From Curtobacterium guangdongense (GTDB lineage: Bacteria > Actinomycetota > Actinomycetes > Actinomycetales > Microbacteriaceae): DNA of 64,000 bases. The notes beneath the pieces are model-generated. The model was given only the letters and a program-made list of their open reading frames with translations. It did not search any database and had not been told where the DNA came from. Within the stretch, counting starts at the first letter, position 1. Every line of letters begins with the position of its first letter. The position numbers and the translations under genes were made by a program. This document shows positions 40,676 through 48,428 of the stretch, in pieces. The stretch spans positions 248,001-312,000 of the forward strand of contig NZ_JBMPIT010000006.1 of assembly GCF_049341845.1 (NCBI RefSeq), written 5' to 3'.

Positions 40676-41584
40676 ATGCCCAAGATCCCCGACCAGACCG
40701 GCCGTCGCATCGTCGTGACCGGAGCGAACAGCGGCACGGGCAAGGAGACCGCCACCCGGCTCGCCGAGGCCGGTGCCTCCGTGGTGCTCGCCGTCCGGAC
40801 CCCGTCGAAGGGCGAGGCCGCCGCCGCGTCGATCCGACAGGCACACCCGGGCGCCGACGTCGAGGTGCGCGAGCTCGACCTGGCCGACCTGTCGAGCGTC
40901 CGTCGGTTCGCCGCGGGGATCGTCGACGAGGACCGACCGCTCGACGTGCTCGTGAACAACGCCGGCGTGATGATCCCGCCGAAGCGCTTCGAGACCGTCG
41001 ACGGCTTCGAGCTGCAGTTCGGGACGAACTTCCTCGGGCCGTTCGCGCTGACGAACCTCGTGATGCCGGCGCTGCTCCGGGCGTCGTCGCCCCGGGTCGC
41101 GACGATGTCGAGCCTCGCGGCGATCCCCGGGAGGATCCGGTTCGACGACCTGCAGTGGCTCCGCGGGTACTCCCCGTGGCGGGCGTACGCGCAGTCGAAG
41201 CTCGCCGACCTGCTGCTGTCACTGCACCTCCACACGCTGTCGGTCGAGCTCGACTGGCCGCTCGTGAGCACCGCCGCGCACCCCGGGTACACCCGCACGA
41301 ACCTGCAGTCGTCCGGTCGCTCGCTCGGTCGTTCCCGGCCGGTGTCGTCGAAGCAGCGGGCGTGGCCGTTCACGCAGGACGTCGCGCAGGGCAGCGAGCC
41401 GCTGTTGTACGCGGCGGTCGGGCCGAACGCCGTCGGCGGTGCGTACTACGGACCGTCGGGGATGTTCGGCATGGTCGGTCCGACCACGAACGCCCCGATC
41501 CCCCGCTCGGCGCAGAGCCCGGAGCTCGCCCGCAGCCTGTGGGCGGTCGCCGAGGACCTCACCGGCACGCACCTCCCCGCCTGA
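40676..41584 (+). CDS. Short-chain dehydrogenase/reductase
   Basis: 302 residues. The cofactor motif TGANSGTGKETA (residues 15-26), LDVLVNNAGVM and the catalytic YAQSK (Tyr and Lys) are present, with the Ser of MSSLA upstream. The C-terminal part (AHPGYTRTNLQ, GGAYYGPSGMFG) matches the retinol-dehydrogenase/WW-oxidoreductase-like subgroup common in actinobacteria. NADP is likely because VVLAVRTPSKG has an Arg after strand 2. TACGGT lies seven bases before the ATG, so it is probably leaderless. Confidence 0.92.
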   Translation: MPKIPDQTGRRIVVTGANSGTGKETATRLAEAGASVVLAVRTPSKGEAAAASIRQAHPGADVEVRELDLADLSSVRRFAAGIVDEDRPLDVLVNNAGVMIPPKRFETVDGFELQFGTNFLGPFALTNLVMPALLRASSPRVATMSSLAAIPGRIRFDDLQWLRGYSPWRAYAQSKLADLLLSLHLHTLSVELDWPLVSTAAHPGYTRTNLQSSGRSLGRSRPVSSKQRAWPFTQDVAQGSEPLLYAAVGPNAVGGAYYGPSGMFGMVGPTTNAPIPRSAQSPELARSLWAVAEDLTGTHLPA

Positions 41585-41626
41585 CGCGGGGCGCGGGCCG
41601 CGGGCTCGGCGCGGCGCGGCGCGGTC

Positions 41627-41642
41627 CGGCCGGGAGGCTCGG
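41627..41642 (+). repeat. Dispersed 16-base element, intergenic copy
   Basis: cggccgggaggctcgg, the reference form of the element, lies in the spacer after the SDR stop. Confidence 0.7.
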
Positions 41643-41689
41643 CGCACGTCCGCCCCGCCGGCTCAGCCGGCAGCGGGGCCGGTGAGACC

Positions 41690-41755
41690 CCCGCACAACG
41701 GAAAGCAGTCCGCGCCACGGCAACGCGTGGTGCGGACTGCTTTCGGTTGTGCGGG
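41690..41755. repeat. Long inverted repeat, family 3 copy B
   Basis: Arms of 30 bases (41690-41719, 41726-41755) with two mismatches and loop gcaacg. It shares cgcacaac-gaaagc and the loop with the copy at 23387-23448. It lies between the convergent SDR and NRDE genes. Confidence 0.93.
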
Positions 41756-41806
41756 AGCACCCCGCGCCGGCGGCGCGGGCGGCGGCGCGTGGCGCCGGCG
41801 ACCGCG

Positions 41807-42598
41807 TCAGGCGTGGTGGAGCTCGACGCTGCCGTCGATGTCGCCCGGGTCGGCCAGGCGCGCGTGCTGCAACACGGTGCGCCCGGGCCCGACGGCCGCG
41901 GCCACGATCGACAGGGTCGCGAAGTGTCCCTCGGGCTCGCGGGCGTCGCGGAGGATCGCGTCGGGGTCGTCCGACGGCAGCGCGGCCGAGGCGGCGAGGA
42001 CCCCGAACCAGGGACTCCACCCGTCCCCGGCGTCGGTCCCGGCATCGGCGGCGCGGAGCTCGTCGAACGGGGCGAGCTCCGGCGGCCCGACCGGTGCGTC
42101 GACGGCGCGGAAGGGCTCGAGCCAGCGACCGATCCGTGGCGCTGCCGGATCGTCGGGTTCGCCGTGCGTGATCATGTGCACGCCGGGCTCGAGCACGGTC
42201 GTCCGGACCCGTGAACCGTCCCATGAGATCACCGACGCCCCGGACGACGTTGCACGGACGAGGTTGAACGCCCTGGTGGTCGGGACCGTGTCGTCGTGGC
42301 CGGGCAGCACGCCGTCGGCCACCGCGTCGACCGGCAGCACCCCACGCGTGGTCCACGTGCCGTCGGCCGAGGGGACGTCCTCCCAGCGGTTCAGCACGAC
42401 CGCGAGCCCGCCCTCGTCCGAGGCCGCCAGCCAGGCACCGCCGGCCTCGCGGTCGCGGACACCGCGCAGCCCGGGGTCGCGGTCGGGCCACCACGCCGCG
42501 GGCGGGTCCCAGGGACGGGTCGGGGACTCGTCGCGCATGGCGAGGACGGTGACGGGCCACGCCGAGCCCGGTTCGACACGGACGACGACGGTGCACAT
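41807..42598 (-). CDS. NRDE family protein
   Basis: 263 residues beginning MCTVVVRVEPG, with LAMRDESPTRPWDPPAAWW, GGAWLAASDEGGLAVVLNRW and TSSGASVISWDG. The family is named for the NRDE motif and is related to TANGO2; here the motif reads MRDE. Removal of Met would expose Cys2 as an N-terminal nucleophile, as in Ntn hydrolases. Function in bacteria is unknown. The frame remains open far upstream, but only as antisense of coaBC. CAGGAT lies seven bases before the ATG. Confidence 0.85.
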   Translation of the reverse strand: MCTVVVRVEPGSAWPVTVLAMRDESPTRPWDPPAAWWPDRDPGLRGVRDREAGGAWLAASDEGGLAVVLNRWEDVPSADGTWTTRGVLPVDAVADGVLPGHDDTVPTTRAFNLVRATSSGASVISWDGSRVRTTVLEPGVHMITHGEPDDPAAPRIGRWLEPFRAVDAPVGPPELAPFDELRAADAGTDAGDGWSPWFGVLAASAALPSDDPDAILRDAREPEGHFATLSIVAAAVGPGRTVLQHARLADPGDIDGSVELHHA

Positions 42599-42694
42599 GG
42601 AACCGATCCTGCCATGCACGCCCGAGCGCACGCCCGTGCCCGGACCCGAGCGCACGCCCGTGACGGTCACGCCCAGCCGGGTAGCGTGGCCGAC

Positions 42695-44014
42695 GTGACC
42701 AACGCACCGCAGCAGCGCAGGACCATCGTCGTCGGGATCACCGGGGGCATCGCGGCGTACAAGGCCGTCCAGGTCGTCCGGGAGTTCGTGAAGGCCGGCC
42801 ACGACGTGCACGTGGTCCCCACCGAGGGCGCCCTGCGCTTCGTGGGGCTCCCGACGCTCGAGGCGCTCAGCCGGAACCCCGTCTCGACGAGCGTCTTCGA
42901 GGAGGTCGCCGAGGTCCGCCACGTCTCGCTCGGACGTCGGGCCGACCTCGTGGTCGTCGCACCCGCGACCGCCGACTCGCTCGCGCGGATGGCCGCCGGC
43001 CTCGCCCCCGACCTGCTCGGCACGACCCTGCTGGCGACCGAGGCACCCGTCGTCGTCGCGCCGGCGATGCACCCGCAGATGTGGGAGCACCCCGCGACCC
43101 GGGCGAACATCGCGACCCTCCGTGAGCGCGGCGTGCAGGTCGTCGGCCCGGAGGTCGGGGCCCTCACCGGCGACGACTCCGGCATGGGGCGCATGTCGGA
43201 ACCCGACACGATCGTCGCGGCCGCCCTGGCGGTGCTGGAGCAGACGACGGACGCGGGACGAGCCGGCGGGGGCGACCTGAGCCTCCAGACCGGAACGACC
43301 GGAACGACCGGAGCGACAGGCACGACCGCCCGCGGCGAGCAGGGCGACCTGTCCGGCGTCCGCCTCGTCGTCAGCGCCGGCGGCACCCGCGAACCGTTCG
43401 ACCCCGTCCGCTTCGTCGGCAACCGCTCGAGCGGCCGACAGGGCATCGCGATCGCCACCGCGGCCGCCGCCCGTGGCGCCGACGTGACCCTCGTCAGCGC
43501 GAACGTGGACGGCAGCCTGACCGCGGGACTCGACGCGCTCGTCGTCCAGGTCGGGTCGGCGCTCGAACTCGCCGAGGCCGTGCACGCCGCGGCGGCGGAT
43601 GCGGACGTCGTCGTGATGACCGCCGCCGTCGCCGACTACCGACCCGCCGAGGTCCGCGCCGAGAAGCTCAAGAAGGACGCGCAGGGCGACCGGATGACGC
43701 TCGAGCTCGTGCGGAACCCCGACGTGCTCGCGGACCTCGTGGCGAACCGCCGCACCGGGCAGATCGTCGTGGGCTTCGCCGCCGAGACCGAGCCGGACCG
43801 CGATGCCCGGATCGAGCTCGGTCGCGCGAAGATCGCGAGGAAGCCGGCCGACATGCTCGTGATGAACCGGGTCGGCTGGTCAGAGGGGTTCGAGCGCGAG
43901 GAGAACGCCATCGAGGTGATCGTCCCCGGCGGCGAGGTGGTGCGCGCCGCCTCCGGCACGAAGGCGGAGGTCGCAGCCGTCGTCCTCGACCTCGTCGCGA
44001 CCGCGCTGGCCTGA
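42695..44014 (+). CDS. coaBC: Bifunctional phosphopantothenoylcysteine decarboxylase/phosphopantothenate-cysteine ligase
   Basis: 439 residues carrying out two steps of coenzyme A synthesis. The CoaC flavoprotein domain (1-180) has GITGGIAAYK, the catalytic His in EVRHVSL and APAMHPQMW. The CoaB ligase domain (about 220-439) has SAGGTREPFDPVRFVGNRSSG, TAAVADYRP and KLKKD. The linker (about 190-218) is unusual: DLSLQTGTTGTTGATGTTAR, encoded by 9-base repeats and a reversed dispersed element. GTG is chosen because TAGCGT lies seven bases upstream (leaderless). Confidence 0.95.
   Translation: MTNAPQQRRTIVVGITGGIAAYKAVQVVREFVKAGHDVHVVPTEGALRFVGLPTLEALSRNPVSTSVFEEVAEVRHVSLGRRADLVVVAPATADSLARMAAGLAPDLLGTTLLATEAPVVVAPAMHPQMWEHPATRANIATLRERGVQVVGPEVGALTGDDSGMGRMSEPDTIVAAALAVLEQTTDAGRAGGGDLSLQTGTTGTTGATGTTARGEQGDLSGVRLVVSAGGTREPFDPVRFVGNRSSGRQGIAIATAAAARGADVTLVSANVDGSLTAGLDALVVQVGSALELAEAVHAAAADADVVVMTAAVADYRPAEVRAEKLKKDAQGDRMTLELVRNPDVLADLVANRRTGQIVVGFAAETEPDRDARIELGRAKIARKPADMLVMNRVGWSEGFEREENAIEVIVPGGEVVRAASGTKAEVAAVVLDLVATALA
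43277..43318. repeat. Dispersed element plus 9-base repeats in the coaBC linker
   Basis: ctgagcctccagaccgg (43277-43293) is a reversed copy of the 16-base element. It runs into three tandem 9-base units close to ggaacgacc (43292-43318). Both fall in the region linking CoaC and CoaB. Confidence 0.65.
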
Positions 44015-44101
44015 CGCAACCCGCCCCCGTGCCCGCCCGACCTGGTCGGATCCTGGGCCGGCTCTGAGAGCATCGACGGTCGCGCGGGCCACGATGGTGC
44101 C

Positions 44102-44503
44102 ATGGGACGACGCTCAGCACGCGCCAGACGCGCCAACCGGACGGCGGCGATCCTCGCCGTGATCCTCGGCAGCGCCGGCGTCACGCACTTCCTCCGCCCG
44201 CGCGGCTACGACCGCATCGTCCCGGAGGGCCTGCCACCACGGACCACGACCCTGGCCTCCGGCATCGCCGAGCTCGGGATCGCGGCGGGACTCGCCGTCC
44301 CGGCCACCCGCCGCGCAGCCGGGATCGCAGCCGCCGCCCTCTTCGTCGCGGTCTTCCCCGCGAACGTGAAGATGGCGAAGGACCTGCTCGACAGCCCGCG
44401 GTCGACCCGCACCATGCGGATGGTGTCGGTCCTGCGACTGCCCCTACAGGCACCGCTCGTGTCCTGGGCGCTCCGCGTCGGCCGGTCCGCGCCACGCCGA
44501 TGA
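44102..44503 (+). CDS. DoxX-like small membrane protein
   Basis: 133 residues with a basic N-terminus (RRSARARRANR) and about four hydrophobic helices. GSAGVTHFLRPRGYDRIVPEGLPP and IAELGIAAGLAVPATRRAAGIAAAALFVAVFPANVKMA match the DoxX-like family seen in many actinobacteria. Function unknown. Its stop overlaps the DUF2071 gene by four bases (ATGA). Confidence 0.85.
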   Translation: MGRRSARARRANRTAAILAVILGSAGVTHFLRPRGYDRIVPEGLPPRTTTLASGIAELGIAAGLAVPATRRAAGIAAAALFVAVFPANVKMAKDLLDSPRSTRTMRMVSVLRLPLQAPLVSWALRVGRSAPRR

Positions 44504-45261
44504 CCCCCTCGCCGGACGGCCGGGCCGCGGAGCCGCTCCTGCACCGTCCGGTCACGGTGCACGCGTGGGAGGACGTCGTCTTCGCGCACTGGCGGCACGA
44601 CCCGGCGTCGCTCGCCCGGCTCGTCCCCCGCGGGACCCGACCGGACGTGGTGGACGGGAGTGCTTGGGCCGGGCTCAGCGCGTACGTGTTCCGCGAGACG
44701 CGCGTGCCGCCGTTCCCCCCGTCGGGTCGTCTGGGCACGATGACCGAGGTGACGATCGAGATCCTCACCGTCGACGACCGTGGTCGGCACGGGGTCGCCT
44801 ACCGGACGATCGACACGGCGAACGTCCCGGCCATCGTCGCGGCGCACGCGTTGCTCGGGGTCCCGTACGCGTTCGCACACGCCAGGGGCAAGCGGCGAGG
44901 GGATGCGCTGCGGTACCGCTCGGTGCGGCACCCTGACCGGTTGCGTCGCGCACGGCCGGGAGGCCCGGCTCGCCCCCGCCACGCCGCGTTCGTCCGTGTC
45001 GTGGCCGGCGCCACCGACTCCTCACCACTCGCCGCCGAGCTCACCACGCGCGCCGGGATCCACGCCAGACACCTCGCGCAGACCGTCTTCTGGCAGCGGG
45101 AGCACCAGCCCCTCCTGCTCCGCTCGGCGACGCTCGAACGGCTGGAGGGCGACCTGCCGGACGCCGTCGGCATGCCGGGGCTCTTCGACCGGGCACCGGA
45201 TTCGCTCCTGGTCCTCGACGGGACGACCGTCCGGTACGGCTGGGGTGACGTCGTCCGATGA
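44500..45261 (+). CDS. DUF2071 (YqjF-like) protein
   Basis: 253 residues matching the YqjF/DUF2071 pattern: a W near residue 22 (HAWEDVVFAHW), LVPRGTRPDVVDGSAWAGLSAYVF, and a C-terminal ERLEGDLPDAVGMPGLFDRAPDSLLVLDG. Family members resemble acetoacetate decarboxylase in fold but lack a defined function. A loop contains a dispersed PGG element (44953-44968), giving RARPGGPARPRH. Overlaps both neighbours by four bases, so the three genes DoxX-like/DUF2071/DUF1810 form one coupled operon. Confidence 0.87.
   Translation: MTPSPDGRAAEPLLHRPVTVHAWEDVVFAHWRHDPASLARLVPRGTRPDVVDGSAWAGLSAYVFRETRVPPFPPSGRLGTMTEVTIEILTVDDRGRHGVAYRTIDTANVPAIVAAHALLGVPYAFAHARGKRRGDALRYRSVRHPDRLRRARPGGPARPRHAAFVRVVAGATDSSPLAAELTTRAGIHARHLAQTVFWQREHQPLLLRSATLERLEGDLPDAVGMPGLFDRAPDSLLVLDGTTVRYGWGDVVR
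44953..44968 (+). repeat. Dispersed PGG element inside the DUF2071 gene
   Basis: cggccgggaggcccgg, one base from the intergenic copy at 41627, encodes ARPGGP in a loop. Confidence 0.65.
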
Positions 45262-45716
45262 GTGACACGTTCGCACTCGACCCGTTCGGCCTCGACCGCT
45301 TCGTCCGCGCGCAGGACGGCGTCCAGGACACCGCGCTCGCGGAACTCGCCCGAGGCCGGAAGTCGTCGCACTGGATGTGGTTCGTGTTCCCGCAGCTGCG
45401 CGGCCTCGGACACAGCCCGACCGCCGAGCGCTACGGCATCTCGGGCGCCGAGGAGGCCCGCGCCTACCTCGGCCATCCCGTGCTCGGCGCGCGACTGCTC
45501 GCCGCCGCCGAGGCAGCACGCACCGCCCCCGCGCGCTCCGTCGAGGAGCTGGTGGGCGGCGTCGACGCGCTGAAGCTCCGGTCGTCGATGACGCTCTTCG
45601 CCGCCGTCGCCGAGGATCCCCGGCCGTTCCGATCGGTGCTCGAGCGGTGGTGGAGCGGGGCCGAGGACCGCCGGACGACGGAGCTGCTCGGACCGAACCC
45701 GTCGACGGGTACGTGA
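45258..45716 (+). CDS. DUF1810 family protein
   Basis: 152 residues. FGLDRFVRAQDGVQDTALAEL, GRKSSHWMWFVFPQLRGLG and YGISGAEEARAYLGHPVLGARL are the recognisable DUF1810 blocks, followed by DALKLRSSMTLFAAV. Function unknown. The ATG overlaps the DUF2071 stop (ATGA). Confidence 0.92.
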   Translation: MSDTFALDPFGLDRFVRAQDGVQDTALAELARGRKSSHWMWFVFPQLRGLGHSPTAERYGISGAEEARAYLGHPVLGARLLAAAEAARTAPARSVEELVGGVDALKLRSSMTLFAAVAEDPRPFRSVLERWWSGAEDRRTTELLGPNPSTGT

Positions 45717-45821
45717 CACTCCCGGAACCGACCGGAACGCCGTTCGCATATCAGGTATCGTGACCGATGCGTCCGCACCGATCCCGAACGGGTGCGGAAC
45801 CCCCGATCCGAAGGACACCAC

Positions 45822-46472
45822 ATGCCGGTCCCCAGCAGCGCCCCGACCGAACACCAGCTGCTCCGCGACACCGTCCGTCAGAAGATCCACGAAGCGATCA
45901 TGGACGGCACGCTCGAGCCCGGTGAGCGGCTCAACGACGACGAGCTCATCGCATGGCTCGGCGTCTCACGCACCCCCATCCGCGAAGCCCTCAGCCAGCT
46001 CGCCCGCGCCGGGCTCATCGAGATGGCGCCGAACCGGTACACCCGGGTCACGACGCCCGACCCGTCCGAGGTCGTCGAAGCACTGCAGACCCTCGGCGTG
46101 CTCTTCGGCGGCGTCGTCCGCCTCGCGGTCCCGCGCCTGGGCACCGCCACGCGCAAGAAGATCCTCGCGGCGCTCGACAAGACGATCAAGGAGCTCGAGT
46201 CGCACGACGTCAAGGGCGTCAACACCGACGCCCTCGGGGTCTTCGCCCTCTACGTCGAGGAGTGCGGCAACGAGAACCTGCGGCGCGTCTGCATCGACAC
46301 GATGGACGGGCTCGCCTTCCGTCTGCGCCTGCCGAACCTCGACGAGCTCGTCGACTGGGACCGCATGACGGCGGACTTCAAGCGCCTCCGCACCGCGACC
46401 GAGAACGGCGACAACATCGAGGCCGAACTCGCGACCGAGGCGATCCACCAGCTCCCCGGCGAGAAGCACTGA
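45822..46472 (+). CDS. GntR family transcriptional regulator (FCD-like)
   Basis: 216 residues. The N-terminal winged HTH (about 12-72) has VRQKIHEAIMDGTLEPGERLNDDELIAWLGVSRTPIREALSQLARAGLIE, a textbook GntR pattern. The all-helical C-terminal domain (80-210) resembles FCD domains but lacks a clear set of metal-ligand histidines, so it may bind no metal. AAGGA lies about seven bases before ATG 45822. No obvious target gene is divergent; the AT-rich atatcaggtat 68 bases upstream may be its own operator. Confidence 0.9.
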   Translation: MPVPSSAPTEHQLLRDTVRQKIHEAIMDGTLEPGERLNDDELIAWLGVSRTPIREALSQLARAGLIEMAPNRYTRVTTPDPSEVVEALQTLGVLFGGVVRLAVPRLGTATRKKILAALDKTIKELESHDVKGVNTDALGVFALYVEECGNENLRRVCIDTMDGLAFRLRLPNLDELVDWDRMTADFKRLRTATENGDNIEAELATEAIHQLPGEKH

Positions 46473-46529
46473 GCTGCATCGATCTCGTGGTGCACGTCAA
46501 TCCCGTGTTGCACTGAGCAGCCGTACAGG

Positions 46530-46562
46530 AACCGCCCGTCCCGGACCCCGGGGCGGGCGGTT
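46530..46562 (+). terminator. Rho-independent-like terminator after the GntR gene
   Basis: aaccgcccg pairs with cgggcggtt, extended inward by further G/C pairs; a short T-containing stretch (ttcgtccgtc) follows. It lies 58 bases after the GntR stop. Confidence 0.7.
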
Positions 46563-46671
46563 CGTCCGTCCGGCTGGTCCGAGTGGGACGCCCCGGGCTG
46601 GCTCTCAGCAGCGGGATCCGGACAGCCGGTAGCATCGCCAGGACCGCTCGACGACGACCCCGGAGCAGCAG

Positions 46672-47154
46672 ATGACGCAGCGCCAGCCCGAACCGCACAC
46701 GGGGCAGACGGACCGCACCGAGATCGCCGCGCGCCTCGCCGCAGCGGTCGGCCGCATCAACCGACGAGCACGCACCGATTCGGCCGCGCTCGGGTACGGG
46801 ATCGTGTCGGCCCTCGCGACGATCCAGCGGGATGGACCCCTGCGCCCAGGCGACCTGTCGCGGCTCGAGGTGGTCACGAAGCCCACGATGACCCGCATCC
46901 TCACGGAGCTCGAGCAGCGCGGGTTCATCGCCCGGGAAGCCGACCCGACCGACGGCCGCGCGTTCATGGTGAGCGCCACTCCGGAGGGCATCGCAGCGGT
47001 CGAGCTCGCCCGCTCGGAGCGGACCGGGATCGTCGCGTCGCTGATCGCCGAGCTCCCCGCCGAGGACGTCGACGACATCGCCCGCGCCCTGGGAGCACTC
47101 GAGCGCGTCGCCCAGGGCCAGGTCGCCCAGGAGACCCACAGCTCGACGGCCTGA
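46672..47154 (+). CDS. MarR family transcriptional regulator
   Basis: 160 residues with a MarR winged HTH (about 30-125): SALATIQRDGPLRPGDLSRLEVVTKPTMTRILTELEQRGFI and the wing READPTDGRAFMVSATPEG with the conserved DxR. GGAG lies about nine bases before the ATG. No MFS or other obvious target gene is next to it, since the following gene encodes an exported wall enzyme, so it may act in trans. Confidence 0.92.
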   Translation: MTQRQPEPHTGQTDRTEIAARLAAAVGRINRRARTDSAALGYGIVSALATIQRDGPLRPGDLSRLEVVTKPTMTRILTELEQRGFIAREADPTDGRAFMVSATPEGIAAVELARSERTGIVASLIAELPAEDVDDIARALGALERVAQGQVAQETHSSTA

Positions 47155-47161
47155 TCGCGCC

Positions 47162-47178
47162 GTTACCGAACCGTTACC
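47162..47178. promoter_or_regulatory. 11-bp-spaced direct repeat, possible MtrA-type box
   Basis: gttaccgaaccgttacc contains two gttacc units with an 11-base period, the geometry of OmpR-family response-regulator sites. MtrA controls cell-wall hydrolase genes in actinobacteria, and the next gene downstream encodes a transglycosylase-like exported protein. Confidence 0.4.
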
Positions 47179-47393
47179 GACGGGTGGACGGACGGTTCTG
47201 CCAGTGTTCCCGGACGGACCGTCCAGGGTGACCCGTCATCGTTGCCGCTTCGCCATCGCGGCTGCCGCCCCACACGGCTGCCCACTCGGCGAACGGACGG
47301 GCCCCACACCACCGTCCGGTCTCACACCGGCTCTCGGTGCTCTCTCGCGATGACGCAGTGCGCACACACGAACCGCCCGAACCACCGGAATCG

Positions 47394-48272
47394 ATGACAG
47401 GACACAACTCCGACCTCCCGACCACCACCACGACCGGCACCCGCCGAGCAGCCCTGGACTCCCCCAGCCGCCGGATCCGACGAACCCTCCGCAAGCGCGG
47501 CGTGCTCATCGCCAGCGGCGCAGCGGTCCTCGCGATCGCCGGCGGAGCACTCACGGTCACGACGCAGCCGGCGCTCGCGGAAGCCGTCGGTATGCCGACG
47601 TCGAGCCCCACCCCCGGGCTCAGCGGGACCGCGCTCGACCGTGCCCAGGCAGCGGCGACCGTCGCGACCGCGAAGACCGTCGTGGAGAACGCCAACGACA
47701 AGACGGACACCTCGAAGCTCGAACAGCAGATCTCGTCGCTGTCGAACCCCACGAAGCTCTCCGGCGGTGCCCTGTCCGAGCGGATCGCGTCCACGGTCGA
47801 CACGACCCAGGACGTGGCCCAGGCAAGCGCCGACCAGGACAAGCGGGACGCCGACGCGAGGGCCGCAGCAGCGAAGGCGGCGGCGGACAAGGCTGCCGCG
47901 GACAAGGCAGCGGCCGATGCGGCAGCGGCAGCGCAGGCCGCCGCGGCAGCGCAGGCAGCGGCGAACACCCCCGCCGGGGCGAAGGCCACCGCGAGCGCCC
48001 TCGCGTCGTCGAAGTACGGATGGGGTTCCGACCAGTTCCAGTGCCTGAACAACCTCTGGACCAAGGAGTCCGGTTGGAACTACAAGGCGTACAACCCGTC
48101 GGGAGCGACCGGCATCCCGCAGGCGCTCCCCGGCTCGAAGATGGCCACCATCTCGTCCGACTGGGCCGACAACGCGACCACCCAGGTCACGTGGGGCCTG
48201 CAGTACATCAAGGACGCGTACGGCACGCCCTGCGCGGCGTGGAGCCACTCGCAGGCGACCAACTTCTACTGA
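47394..48272 (+). CDS. Exported transglycosylase-like protein with Ala/Lys-rich coiled coil
   Basis: 292 residues from ATG 47394. A basic region is followed by one hydrophobic segment (about residues 35-60, LIASGAAVLAIAGGALTV) that is a signal or anchor. The central part (110-210) is a coiled coil dominated by Ala, Lys and Asp (AAAKAAADKAAADKAAADAAA). The C-terminal 80 residues contain CLNNLWTKESGWNY, NPSGATGIPQALPGSKM and WGLQYIKDAYGTPCAAW, a lysozyme-like/transglycosylase domain with the catalytic Glu in KESGW. It likely acts on peptidoglycan. The frame extends upstream to a GTG at 47337. Confidence 0.85.
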   Translation: MTGHNSDLPTTTTTGTRRAALDSPSRRIRRTLRKRGVLIASGAAVLAIAGGALTVTTQPALAEAVGMPTSSPTPGLSGTALDRAQAAATVATAKTVVENANDKTDTSKLEQQISSLSNPTKLSGGALSERIASTVDTTQDVAQASADQDKRDADARAAAAKAAADKAAADKAAADAAAAAQAAAAAQAAANTPAGAKATASALASSKYGWGSDQFQCLNNLWTKESGWNYKAYNPSGATGIPQALPGSKMATISSDWADNATTQVTWGLQYIKDAYGTPCAAWSHSQATNFY

Positions 48273-48299
48273 TCGGCTGACCGGGGACGCGACCAGAGC

Positions 48300-48343
48300 C
48301 GGACGGGAGGCCCGGGGCGGCGCCGCACCGTGCCTCCCGACCG
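48300..48343. terminator. Hairpin built from inverted 16-base elements
   Basis: cggacgggaggcccgg (48300-48315) pairs with gtgcctcccgaccg (48330-48343) with few mismatches. It begins 28 bases after the transglycosylase-like gene. Confidence 0.65.
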
Positions 48344-48428
48344 CCGCCGGGCGCGACCACAGCACTCGGTGAGACCACAGGTCGTGTCGCCATCGCAGAC
48401 GGTGCCCGCCGTCGTGTAGGCATGCACG

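Noticed and set aside
47155..47393. Cyclic di-AMP (ydaO-type) riboswitch before the wall-enzyme gene
   Set aside because: Such riboswitches often precede wall-hydrolase genes in actinobacteria, but the conserved ydaO segments are not visible in this leader.
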